DNA from: Candidatus Poseidonia sp.
Lineage (GTDB): Archaea; Thermoplasmatota; Poseidoniia; Poseidoniales; Poseidoniaceae
Length of the DNA: 42,146 bases
Assembly (NCBI GenBank): GCA_030827745.1
Contig: JAURDW010000011.1
Coordinates: 1-42,146, forward strand
Reading direction: 5' to 3'
A program made the position numbers and the translations under genes. This document shows positions 1-8,723 of this stretch, in pieces (positions within the stretch are counted from its first letter, which is position 1; each line of letters begins with the position of its first letter). Below the pieces are notes generated by a model that worked only from the letters and a program-made list of their open reading frames with translations, searched no databases and was not told where the DNA came from.

Positions 1-672
1 TGGAACGCCGCCGGTCTGTTCACCGGGTGGGTCGACGTTCCGCTCTCGCCAAAGGGGATTGACGAAGCCCGAGAAGGCGGTCGCGCCATCGCCCACCTCC
101 CGATTGAGGAAGTCCACGTTTCCACCCTCATCCGCGCTCAGATGACGGCGATGATCGCCCTTTCCGAACACGGCAGCGGCAAAACCCCCGTCTTCCAGTA
201 CCCCACCGAGGTGGAGGACGGGATGTCGGAGAACGAAACCCGCATGCGAGAATGGGCGCAAATCCGTGGTGAAGCGGGTCGGGAAGGCATTCTGCCCGTC
301 CACGTCGCTTGGCAGCTCAACGAGCGCATGTACGGTGACCTTCAGGGTCTCAACAAAGACGCCACTCGGGCCAAATACGGCGCCGACCAGGTGCACGTTT
401 GGCGACGCTCCTACGACGTGCCCCCACCAAACGGCGAATCCCTCGAACTGACGGCCGCTCGCACGATTCCCTACTTGGAGTCCACGCTGATTCCCGCCAT
501 TGATTCCGGCAAGAACATCTTCGTCGCCGCCCACGGCAATTCGCTTCGCAGCATCATCATGCATCTGGACGGCCTCTCGAAAGACGAGGTCCTCGGCTTG
601 GAAGTCCCGACGGGCGTGCCCATCGTCTACGAGCGCACCGAAAGCGGTTGGCGGCGAAAAACCGAAGCCTGA
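1..672 (+). CDS. gpmA: 2,3-bisphosphoglycerate-dependent phosphoglycerate mutase (5' truncated by window edge)
   Basis: Frame is open from base 1 (WNAAGLFTGWVDVPLSPKGIDEAREGG...), with the GpmA-type 'FTGW.D..L...G..EA..GG' segment and late 'VAAHGNSLRSIIMHLDGLSKDEVLGLEVPTGVPIVYE' His motif. Confidence 0.9.
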   Translation, partial: WNAAGLFTGWVDVPLSPKGIDEAREGGRAIAHLPIEEVHVSTLIRAQMTAMIALSEHGSGKTPVFQYPTEVEDGMSENETRMREWAQIRGEAGREGILPVHVAWQLNERMYGDLQGLNKDATRAKYGADQVHVWRRSYDVPPPNGESLELTAARTIPYLESTLIPAIDSGKNIFVAAHGNSLRSIIMHLDGLSKDEVLGLEVPTGVPIVYERTESGWRRKTEA

Positions 673-720
673 CCCTCGTTGAGCAGGCAAGCCCATAACG
701 GGGCTCACCAAGCCAACCTC

Positions 721-1113
721 ATGGACGCTCTGCGAACCGGGACCCTCGCCATGCAGGTCAACCTCTGGGCTTCGCTGGCGTACGGCGGGATGTTGCTGCT
801 GGCCCCGGACCTCTTTTGCGACCTGTTGAAGGCCGAAGCGGTCAACACCGCTTGGCTGCGCACCATCGGTGCGGCGCTCATCGGAACCAACGTGGTGGGC
901 TCGTGGCTGTGGCTCAAGTCACCGTCCGTCGATATGGGCAAGGTCCAGTTTGCCACGGCTGCCCTCGAGGCTGCAGCCATGGCGACCTCGCTGATGCTGG
1001 AGGAGTTCACCGCGCAGAACCTCTGGATGGTCCAAGTCTCGGTCGTCCTCGCTGTTGCCGTGGCGGCCGGCCTGTACCCTGCCGCCCAAGACGAGACCTA
1101 CGCCGCCGCCTGA
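721..1113 (+). CDS. Small multi-pass membrane protein of unknown function
   Basis: MDALRTGTLAMQVNLWASLAYGGMLLLAPDLF...; several hydrophobic segments. ORF extends upstream to TTG at 679; the ATG at 721 is the more likely start. Confidence 0.6.
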   Translation: MDALRTGTLAMQVNLWASLAYGGMLLLAPDLFCDLLKAEAVNTAWLRTIGAALIGTNVVGSWLWLKSPSVDMGKVQFATAALEAAAMATSLMLEEFTAQNLWMVQVSVVLAVAVAAGLYPAAQDETYAAA

Positions 1114-1154
1114 GCCTGCGGTGGCTTTTTCGTGGTCCTCGTGGACCCATCACC

Positions 1155-3218
1155 ATGACCCAACCGTGGCGCTTTGACGGCTTTCCCGGGAGGGTGCTTT
1201 GGGTGGACTTGACGGCAGGCACCTGCGAAGCACGGGACGTTCCCCACGAATGGTGCATCAACCACATGGGCGGCAAAGCCCTCGCCACCAAATTGCTCGT
1301 CGAATGGGACACGACCGACTACGACGCCGCTTGCCTCAACCAGCACCCCATCACGGGCCGCATGGACGCTGCCTCCCATCCCAGCACCCCGCTTTTGTTC
1401 ATGACCGGACCGTACCAGGGCACGAAGGTCGGCTCCTCGGGGCGCGCTGTGGTTGTCACCCGTTCACCCCTTACCGAATGCTACATCGACACCTACATCG
1501 GCGGCAACATCGGTCACGACCTGCGCAAAGCGGGGTGGGACGGCCTCTTCATCACCGGCGCCAGCGAGTCGTGGGTGCGCCTCGAAATCAACGACGCTAC
1601 CGCCACCCTCCATCCCGCCGACGACCTGGTGGGCAAGACGACATGGGCGGTCGAACAAGCACTTGAGGGCCTTGGGGAATGCCTTTCCATCGGCCCAGCC
1701 GGCGAGAACGGCGTGCGCTTCGCCTCCCCCATCACCGCCGGTCGTCGCTCGGCCGGGCGGGGCGGCACCGGGGCCTCGTTTGGCTTCAAGCGCCTCAAGG
1801 CGGTCACGGTCAAGGCCAGCAAGGATGCCGCCGCCGCGATGCGCTACGCTGAAGACTTCTCCTTGGCCGAGGCCATCAAAGAACAACGCAAGGAAATGGG
1901 GACCCGACGGAAGTTCGGCGACCCGTTCTACGCCTTCGGCACCAGCCGTGGCCCGCTCTATGCGGCAGAAAACGGGCGCATGCCCACGGCCAATTATTCC
2001 TCAACCGACGCCCAAATCCCCGACCTCAACGCCCTCAAAGTGGGCGGAGGTGCGGGCGGCCAAACACCGCAAGCGGTGGCCGACGGGGCGAAGGCGGTCG
2101 AGGTCGTGTCGAGCATGTCCACCCACGAATTGTCGGGAGAACACTGGCATGCATCGCTGCCCGATGCCAAGCAGTCCGGCTGTTGCGCTCCCTGCCCCAT
2201 CGCTTGCGAAGCGGCCGACCGACCGACCGTGGACGGCGTCAAGGTGCGAGGCCGGCCGGTTCACATGGACCGTGTTGACCGTCCCGAATACGAGACCCTC
2301 GCCATGCTGGGCTCCAACCTCGGCATCGGCTCCAGCCTTGACGTGATGGACGGCAACGATGCGTGCAACCGCCTCGGTATCGACACGATTTCGGGCGGTG
2401 CGGCGCTTTCGCTGATGTGCGAGGTGGCTCAACGAGGGTGGCTGCCCGGAACATGGTCGGACCACTTCCATGCGCCTTTTGCCTTCGGCTCCTTTGCTGA
2501 AGGGGATGTTGTTCCGTGGGCATTTGGCCTTCCTGAACTGCCCCCCTTGGCCTTGCACCTTCTCGCCCACGCCACCCCGGGCGACGGGACCCTGTTTGGC
2601 ACGTTGGCTGCGGGAGCGGTGGCGGCGAGCGAACACATCGAAGCCTTGACAGGCCACCCAACGACACGCCTCACGGCTCACTGCAAGGGCTTGGATTTGC
2701 CAGCGTGGGACCCGCGCGGCAAGCGAGGCAACGCCATGGCCTACATGACGGCCAACGTCGGCGCTTCGCACATGCGTGCTGGCTACAAGGAACCGACCGG
2801 TTTGCCCAACCGTTCAGCCGTGGATTTGATGGAGGAGTTGGTGGAAAGCCAGCACAGCATCGTCATCCGAGACAGCATGATCCTCTGCGCTTTTGCCAAA
2901 GGGGCCACTCCCAACGAGGTGATGGTGCAGGCGTGGACGGCGACCACCGGCGAGTCGTGCACGTGGGAGGACCTGATGGACCGGGCTCGTGTGCAATGGG
3001 ACCAAGCACGGCAATGGAACGTGGAGCATTGGGCACGTCAGGACAAAACGGCGGCCGAGGAAGACCTCCTGTCTTGGCGACTTCGCAAAGAACCGATTCC
3101 CAGCGGGATTGCGTCGGGTATGGTCTCCTTTGTCGATGATGACGACGAGGCGGCTTGCATGACGACGTACTACCAGCTCCGAGGTTGGAGCGCCGAGGGC
3201 TTACCGGCGGTCGGTTGA
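1155..3218 (+). CDS. aor: Aldehyde:ferredoxin oxidoreductase (tungsten-pterin, AOR family)
   Basis: GRVLWVDLTAGTCEARDVPHEWCINHMGGKALATKLL N-terminus, TGPYQGTKVGSSGRAVVVTRSPLTECYIDTYIGGNIGHDLRKAGWDGLFITG, CxxCxxxC (CAPCPIAC) and a late Cys in IRDSMILCAFA. ORF track extends upstream to 816 but homology begins at ATG 1155. Confidence 0.93.
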   Translation: MTQPWRFDGFPGRVLWVDLTAGTCEARDVPHEWCINHMGGKALATKLLVEWDTTDYDAACLNQHPITGRMDAASHPSTPLLFMTGPYQGTKVGSSGRAVVVTRSPLTECYIDTYIGGNIGHDLRKAGWDGLFITGASESWVRLEINDATATLHPADDLVGKTTWAVEQALEGLGECLSIGPAGENGVRFASPITAGRRSAGRGGTGASFGFKRLKAVTVKASKDAAAAMRYAEDFSLAEAIKEQRKEMGTRRKFGDPFYAFGTSRGPLYAAENGRMPTANYSSTDAQIPDLNALKVGGGAGGQTPQAVADGAKAVEVVSSMSTHELSGEHWHASLPDAKQSGCCAPCPIACEAADRPTVDGVKVRGRPVHMDRVDRPEYETLAMLGSNLGIGSSLDVMDGNDACNRLGIDTISGGAALSLMCEVAQRGWLPGTWSDHFHAPFAFGSFAEGDVVPWAFGLPELPPLALHLLAHATPGDGTLFGTLAAGAVAASEHIEALTGHPTTRLTAHCKGLDLPAWDPRGKRGNAMAYMTANVGASHMRAGYKEPTGLPNRSAVDLMEELVESQHSIVIRDSMILCAFAKGATPNEVMVQAWTATTGESCTWEDLMDRARVQWDQARQWNVEHWARQDKTAAEEDLLSWRLRKEPIPSGIASGMVSFVDDDDEAACMTTYYQLRGWSAEGLPAVG

Positions 3219-3264
3219 CGGTGGACAAACGGATGTTCAAAAGCCACCTTGCCCCGCTGAATGC

Positions 3265-3765
3265 ATGGCCGAGCGAAGCCGCCGCAAAACGCTCGCTTTG
3301 ACCGCCTTGTTGGTGCTTTCACCGTGGTTGCTGGTGCAGGGATGGATTCTCGTTGATGCTCGGCCCGTCACCCACACGAGCATGCCGACGTGCCCGGACA
3401 ACATGATGAACTGCGCCTCCCTTTCTCCTTCGGGCACCTACCGCATGGACGCCGCCTTGCTGACCACCATCGAAGCCAACATTTCGGAGGTGTGGGCCGC
3501 ATGGACGACGTGGGTCGAAGAGGAAGGCCTTGACGAGGTGCTTGAAGAGGTTGATGACGACGGCCCTCGCTTCGGTCATGCTGTGGCCGTCACGCCCTTC
3601 TGGCGCTTCCCCGACGACATCGTGGTGCAGTTCGAACCGGTGGGCGAGGACACGACCATCGCCTTGTATTCGTCCTCACGCTTGGGTTACAGCGACTTGG
3701 GCGTGAACCCCGAACGCCTCGAAGATTTGCACTCGGCCTTGGTCAGCGTTCAAGCCACCAGTTGA
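3265..3765 (+). CDS. DUF1499-like protein with N-terminal hydrophobic anchor
   Basis: CPDNMMNCASLSPSGTYRMDA...GHAVAVTPFWRFPDDIVVQF...LYSSSRLGYSDLGVNPERLEDL resembles the DUF1499 pattern. Confidence 0.75.
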   Translation: MAERSRRKTLALTALLVLSPWLLVQGWILVDARPVTHTSMPTCPDNMMNCASLSPSGTYRMDAALLTTIEANISEVWAAWTTWVEEEGLDEVLEEVDDDGPRFGHAVAVTPFWRFPDDIVVQFEPVGEDTTIALYSSSRLGYSDLGVNPERLEDLHSALVSVQATS

Positions 3766-4574
3766 GCCGTTTGGCGGTCCCATCCAAACGGGTAGCCTTC
3801 TTCGTCCACGAACACGATGTTGACGCCCACGCCGGATTTGTGGAACCCGATGAGTTGGATTTCATGGATGGCGTGACCGGTGGGTGCACGTCCAAGAATG
3901 GGAAGGGCATGGCGAGCGAAAAACGAACGTTTCCGAGGTTTGGCTTCCACCTCCACCGAAAGTTTGCGGCGGGTGCCTTCAACGTCGTCAAACCACGGCA
4001 GCGGGCCCTCCGGGGTGAAACGCAGCCCCAAGATCATGTCAATGCCGGGTGTTTCCTGCGCGGCGTCGGCGTCCGCACCGCTGGGGATGGCGGGAGCGTT
4101 GGGGTGCGTGTGAAGCCAATGCGTAAAGCGGCCGGCCCTTGAGCCTCGGTCGGCCGAAAACATGTCGTCGGTCCAATCCTCGGGCAGGTGATGCACCGAA
4201 TAGGAATCGCCTCGGTTGACGATGCGTGCTTCCTTGACGACGTAACCCTGACCTTGGAACAGGCGTTCGTGCACCTCATCCCCCTCAAAGTAGGCCTCGA
4301 CATCTTGGCGGTGCGGCTGCTCGGGGTTCACGTCCATCCCAACAAGGATTTCATCGGGCAAGGATTGCAAACCCCACCACACCAAGGATTGGAACACCTC
4401 GCCCGGCATGTGCAATTGGGCGAGGTAGCCGTCGCGCTGGCTTCGAGAGTCGCGATTGTAGGCGGTCATCAACTCGACCAGCCACGCCTCCACCATGCCC
4501 GTTCCATGCAATCGCCCGTCAAAAGCCCCACGCAGGACAATCTTTGAAGAAGTGTCAGCGAAACGCAGGTTCAT
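3750..4574 (-). CDS. JAMM/MPN+ domain metalloprotease-like protein
   Basis: HWLHTHPNAPAIPSGADADAA contains the exact JAMM signature H-x-H-x7-S-x2-D. Start assumed at MNLRFADTSSK (CAT at 4572-4574); the ORF extends upstream to 4619 and a shorter start (MVEAWL, ~4496) is possible. Confidence 0.72.
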   Translation of the reverse strand: MNLRFADTSSKIVLRGAFDGRLHGTGMVEAWLVELMTAYNRDSRSQRDGYLAQLHMPGEVFQSLVWWGLQSLPDEILVGMDVNPEQPHRQDVEAYFEGDEVHERLFQGQGYVVKEARIVNRGDSYSVHHLPEDWTDDMFSADRGSRAGRFTHWLHTHPNAPAIPSGADADAAQETPGIDMILGLRFTPEGPLPWFDDVEGTRRKLSVEVEAKPRKRSFFARHALPILGRAPTGHAIHEIQLIGFHKSGVGVNIVFVDEEGYPFGWDRQTAQLVA

Positions 4575-5301
4575 GGCGAAGAAAAAAGGCGGCTTTGGCC
4601 GGTTCCTTGGGGCCATCACGGGAACGCCCTACGAGCGCTTGCTGAAGCAAGTTGAGAAGCTCTCGGACCAGTTCGAGGACGACGAGGACGAACTCGCCGC
4701 CCAACTCGATGCCATGGTTGACGCAGTGGGCGATGCCTACGAGGAGGAAACCATTGACGGCGAAGAGCACGATTTGGTCATCGAAGCCATTGAGGAAGCC
4801 GACCCAGAAGGGCGTGTTTTTGGCAAGGTGGGCGGTGAAGAAGACGCCTTTTACGCCGGTGACATCCCCGATGCTCCCGAATTAAAACTCGAAAAACGAG
4901 CGAACTTGGACGATTTGATGCGCGCCAAGGGCGACGAATTCATCGGCAGTTTCGGCCGTGAAGAGTTTGACGAATTCCGCGAACGGATGACGGAAGAATT
5001 CTACGAAGAGTCCGACAACGCCATCCGCCAAGGCGACCACCAAGCGGAGATTCGCACTTCAAACCGCGTCTTTGGCGGTGCCGAAAGCGACGTCGACGAC
5101 GCCAAGCGCCGCATCGCTGAGGAAAGCGGCATCGCAGACCCCAACGCAGCGGCCGAGGTCGAAGCGGAGGAAGAGGAAGCGTACGACGACGACAGTTACT
5201 CCATCGACGAAAACGGCGTGGAGTGGTTCGAAGACGAGGACGGCTACTGGTGGTACCGGGAAGAAGGTCAAACCGAGTGGCAGCCCTACGATGAAGAATA
5301 G
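4573..5301 (+). CDS. Highly acidic protein of unknown function with WW-like aromatic C-terminal tail
   Basis: MAKKKGGFGRFLGAITGTPYERLLKQVEKLSDQFEDDEDEL... ending ENGVEWFEDEDGYWWYREEGQTEWQPYDEE. Confidence 0.8.
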   Translation: MAKKKGGFGRFLGAITGTPYERLLKQVEKLSDQFEDDEDELAAQLDAMVDAVGDAYEEETIDGEEHDLVIEAIEEADPEGRVFGKVGGEEDAFYAGDIPDAPELKLEKRANLDDLMRAKGDEFIGSFGREEFDEFRERMTEEFYEESDNAIRQGDHQAEIRTSNRVFGGAESDVDDAKRRIAEESGIADPNAAAEVEAEEEEAYDDDSYSIDENGVEWFEDEDGYWWYREEGQTEWQPYDEE

Positions 5302-5387
5302 GCCCTTCAAGGGCCGTCCGCTCCTTGAGCCGAGAAGCGGGCCTCCGTCACCCAAACGGTTTCATAATCAACCATCGTAAAACGGCC

Positions 5388-6032
5388 GTGAACAGGGATC
5401 TGGCACGAGCCATCGGCGATGTGTTCGATGTGGTCGTCGACAACTGGATGCTCTTCACCGTCCTCGCCGCCGCTGGCTACCTCCTTGGGCCGAGTTTGTT
5501 GGTGTACCTCGAGCGAACGAACCGTCTGCCAAGAGGCTTGACCTGGATGTATTCCGTGGTCTTCGTTCCGCTCATCGTTCTGTTCATGGTCACCGTCGCC
5601 TCTTCACCGGGGTACTGCAACGATCCCCTTCCCCATGCTGCCTTTCGCCTCTTCTACCTCTTGGTCCTCCCCCTTCTTCCGCTCTACCTCCACTACTTTC
5701 GAAGCGAGACCTTGCAACATCCCGTCCAGTACGGTCTCGTTCTCACCTTGCTCTCGCTGGGCGTGTACAGCCTCACCGTCGCCAACGAAGTGTTCCATTT
5801 CGCCTACCAATCGGTGCAAGGTCACGGGGTGATTTACAGCGGTGCACGAGCGTGGGAATGTGCGTACCTCAACCCCGAATCCGAACGCCATGCGCGCAGC
5901 GTGGTCGGCACATTCACGTTGGTGTTCTTGGCGGTTCATGTCTTGGTGATGGTTCTGGTCAGAAGGCGAAGAACATCGTTCAGCGAACCCACGGAACGCG
6001 CCGATTCAGTTGAACCACAGGTCGAGGGTTGA
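5388..6032 (+). CDS. Multi-pass membrane protein of unknown function
   Basis: Several TM-like segments (WMLFTVLAAAGYLLGPSLLVYL; VVFVPLIVLFMVTV; LFYLLVLPLLPLYL; VVGTFTLVFLAVHVLVMVLV). GTG at 5388 (VNRDLARAIGD) is the likely start; ORF track start is 5325. Confidence 0.7.
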   Translation: MNRDLARAIGDVFDVVVDNWMLFTVLAAAGYLLGPSLLVYLERTNRLPRGLTWMYSVVFVPLIVLFMVTVASSPGYCNDPLPHAAFRLFYLLVLPLLPLYLHYFRSETLQHPVQYGLVLTLLSLGVYSLTVANEVFHFAYQSVQGHGVIYSGARAWECAYLNPESERHARSVVGTFTLVFLAVHVLVMVLVRRRRTSFSEPTERADSVEPQVEG

Positions 6033-6347
6033 GAGTTCGAACTTGACGACGCCCACGTTAGCCCCCAACTTCACCATCGCCTCGTTCTTTGCCGAATCGC
6101 TGGACATCGCCACGATGGTGGCAGGGCGGTTCACCTCAGAGGCCAGCAAGCGTTCCAGGACCTCGTATCCGGTCAGGGGCGGCATGTAGTGGTCGAGCAG
6201 CAGCACATCGGGGGCAAACCGTTGCACGTGCTCGAGGGCATCGGTGGAATTCCAGCGTTGCTCAATGGTCCACCCCGTCACGTTAACACCGCCAGCGACG
6301 AGCATCGCCTCGATGTCGTAGTGGTCCTCAAAAGCCAAGACACGCAT
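6006..6347 (-). CDS. Stand-alone response-regulator receiver domain (CheY-like)
   Basis: MRVLAFEDHYDIEAML... acidic pair (ED), phospho-acceptor LLLDHYMPPLTGYEVLERL, S/T (MSSDS) and Lys (VVKFE) positions; no output domain. Confidence 0.85.
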   Translation of the reverse strand: MRVLAFEDHYDIEAMLVAGGVNVTGWTIEQRWNSTDALEHVQRFAPDVLLLDHYMPPLTGYEVLERLLASEVNRPATIVAMSSDSAKNEAMVKLGANVGVVKFELSTLDLWFN

Positions 6348-6356
6348 GGGGCGGCC

Positions 6357-8222
6357 TCAGGATGGAATCGGTTGTTGTTCCCACCACGGCGGGGCGAGGA
6401 ACCATCGGTCATCGTCGGCAGGACGGTCAATCAGCGGCAGGCTCAGGGTTGAGGATGCATCGAAGTTCACGTTCATTCCAATGGCAGCGCACGGGCTGGG
6501 CAAGTAATCCTCGCCCGATTCGGTCAGGACGACCTCGATGATGGCGCCGGCTTGCAGGTCCACGTCCATCGGGTTGAATTCCATCAGCATCGTGTAGGCT
6601 GAGAAGGGGAAGGCGGTTTGGGCGTCGTAGCCGCCGTCTCGGTAGCGGACGTCCATCGTGGCGTGGCCGATGCGCAAGCCGTCGGCGTACATGGTGGCGA
6701 AGATTTGGCCGCCTTGACACGCTAAGGTGTTCACCGAGAGGTGCAGGGTCGGCATCCCGGAGATGTGGACGGCTTCTTCGAGGGCCGGGAGCGTGAACGT
6801 TCGCTGATTGTTGGCGTTCACCGTACCGCCTGCGCCTTCGGTGCTGTCCAGCGAAACGGGCCACCAGGTCATGTCCTCAGGCGGCCACGTTTCCTCGACG
6901 TGCCACTTCCCGTCGTGGGTTTGGATCTGAACCATCGGTTCGGGTTCTTCGCCGATGTCCTTGAGGTAGTAATTGAACCACCCAAAGAGTTCGACCGCCC
7001 AATCCATTCGGCTCATGTTTGGATAGGCTTCGGCGCCGTATCCGCTCGTCATTTCGCTGTGGCGGTCCGGCTGGTCGGGATAGTTGTGCGCCCACTGACC
7101 GGCGATGGCTCGGGCGTTGATGCCGGCGTCTCGCATCAACTGGTAGGTGGGGAAGGCATGGTAGGGGTCGACGTTCCAGTCTTGCAGACCCCACACCAAG
7201 TAGACGCTGCCTTGGTAGTTCGCCAAGACGTCGGGAAGGTGGCGTCGCTCGTCCCAGTAGTCGTTCCACTCCGCTCCGCCGACTTCAGCGCCCGCCCACG
7301 TGCTGAGCGGGTTGAGAGGTCCAATGACGTCGTCGCTGCACATGCGCAGGTCGTCGGTCGTAGCGTCGGTGGTGGCTCCCTCGTAGAGCGCGTCGTAGAG
7401 CATGGCTCGGCTTTCCGACGAGCCGTTTCGGTAGAACATCTCCTGAACGCCGATGGAACCCGAGATGGGAACGATGGTCTTCAGGTAGGGCGAGGGTTGC
7501 TGGGCCGCTTCCCAATTGGTCGTCCCGGCGTAGGACTTCCCCATCAGGCCCACGTTGCCGTTGGACCACGCCTGCTCGCCTAACCAATCCACGACCGCTT
7601 GGATGCCGGTTTGCTCCCCCAAGCCTTTCACATCTTGGCAGTGGGTCGATTCGCCGGTCCCGAAGGTGGAGGCTTGCGCCAGCGCATAGCCATGAGGGAC
7701 GAAGGTGTCGTACACCCACTTGCCCACACCGCCGTCCGGAACGGTGTTGGGAGCGGAGTCGGCCCCAGCGATGCCTTCGCCGCCGAAGTCGTAGTACGGG
7801 TGAATGGTCATGATGACGGGGACTTTCGTGCCTTCGGGCACATCCGGCAACCACAGGGCGACATGCATCAAGGCTGGGCCAGGGAAGCCAGCGTCCTGCT
7901 CGCTTGCAGGCAAGTCCACCTCGACAAAATGCTCCTCGTAGGGCAGAACGTCGTAGGTGCCGTTCACGGGCAATTGCGCCCGCATCGTGTCCATGGGCAA
8001 GTCCATCGTGTGGCGAAGTTGAAGCGGGGTGTTCCACCATTCCTCAGCGTAATCGGCGGCGGTTTCGGCGGTGTTGGTGGCCGTAGGCCCCACGGTCATC
8101 GCCAACAGCAGGAAAGCGATCGCAACCGCCACGGTGGCGCCTGCCGAGAGGTTCAATTGCCGCTGAGCATGGCCCTCGGAGGGCTTTTGTTCGCCCTCGG
8201 GGGGCGTCGTTGCCTCGGCCAT
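6357..8222 (-). CDS. CocE/NonD (X-Pro dipeptidyl-peptidase S15) family hydrolase, membrane anchored at N-terminus
   Basis: VPVIMTIHPYYDFGG, PHGYALAQASTFGTGES, nucleophile elbow GLMGKSYAGTTNWEAAQ, WGLQDWNVDPYHAF and C-terminal jelly-roll-like part; N-terminal TM ATVAVAIAFLLLAMTV. Confidence 0.87.
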   Translation of the reverse strand: MAEATTPPEGEQKPSEGHAQRQLNLSAGATVAVAIAFLLLAMTVGPTATNTAETAADYAEEWWNTPLQLRHTMDLPMDTMRAQLPVNGTYDVLPYEEHFVEVDLPASEQDAGFPGPALMHVALWLPDVPEGTKVPVIMTIHPYYDFGGEGIAGADSAPNTVPDGGVGKWVYDTFVPHGYALAQASTFGTGESTHCQDVKGLGEQTGIQAVVDWLGEQAWSNGNVGLMGKSYAGTTNWEAAQQPSPYLKTIVPISGSIGVQEMFYRNGSSESRAMLYDALYEGATTDATTDDLRMCSDDVIGPLNPLSTWAGAEVGGAEWNDYWDERRHLPDVLANYQGSVYLVWGLQDWNVDPYHAFPTYQLMRDAGINARAIAGQWAHNYPDQPDRHSEMTSGYGAEAYPNMSRMDWAVELFGWFNYYLKDIGEEPEPMVQIQTHDGKWHVEETWPPEDMTWWPVSLDSTEGAGGTVNANNQRTFTLPALEEAVHISGMPTLHLSVNTLACQGGQIFATMYADGLRIGHATMDVRYRDGGYDAQTAFPFSAYTMLMEFNPMDVDLQAGAIIEVVLTESGEDYLPSPCAAIGMNVNFDASSTLSLPLIDRPADDDRWFLAPPWWEQQPIPS

Positions 8223-8261
8223 GAAGCCTTTCACCCCTCACACCATCATGAGGCTGACGCT

Positions 8262-8633
8262 TCATTGCGTTGCTTTGCGAGCCTGGATGAAGGAGCGAAC
8301 GCAGAGCGCCGTGTAGGCCGAACCGGTGAGGAAGAGCATCAACATGGAGCCGCTGGCGTAGTCAAGGCCATCCCCCATCACCATGAAGAAACGGGTGCCG
8401 CCCAAAGCGCACAACAAACCGAAGGTCACGGCGATGTGCATCCATAATTTGCGCTTTTCAGGATTGGATTTCGCCATCCACCCCGAAGCGGCCAGCGGGG
8501 CGCCGAGGAAACTCGGGAAGTAGGACGTCACGGAATCGGAGGCGGAGATCACGGAGACGGCGATGCCCCAGATCACCAGAAAGAGTCCGTAGCCAAGCGT
8601 CAGGTCGGGCAGAAAGGTCGATTCTTCGTCCAT
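8262..8633 (-). CDS. Small multi-pass membrane protein of unknown function
   Basis: MDEESTFLPDLTLGYGLFLVIWGIAVSVISASDSVTSYFPSFLGAPLAASG...; the ORF track extends implausibly upstream to 9467 across the cyclophilin gene. Start placed at the MDEES methionine using the ORF-track frame. Confidence 0.65.
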   Translation of the reverse strand: MDEESTFLPDLTLGYGLFLVIWGIAVSVISASDSVTSYFPSFLGAPLAASGWMAKSNPEKRKLWMHIAVTFGLLCALGGTRFFMVMGDGLDYASGSMLMLFLTGSAYTALCVRSFIQARKATQ

Positions 8634-8723
8634 GGGGGGGACCTCGTGTTCTCCCTTTTGGTGTTGATGTTTTGTTGCCCTTCTCGCCGTAGTTTTCATG
8701 GGGGTGAGGGCATTGCCCAAACC

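Noticed and set aside
1453-2346. 297-aa plus-strand alternative-frame ORF in aor
   Set aside because: Pro/Ser/Arg-rich out-of-frame translation; AOR frame is clearly correct.
6741-7583. 280-aa plus-strand ORF antisense to the CocE hydrolase
   Set aside because: No domain signal; the opposite strand carries the GxSYxG nucleophile elbow.
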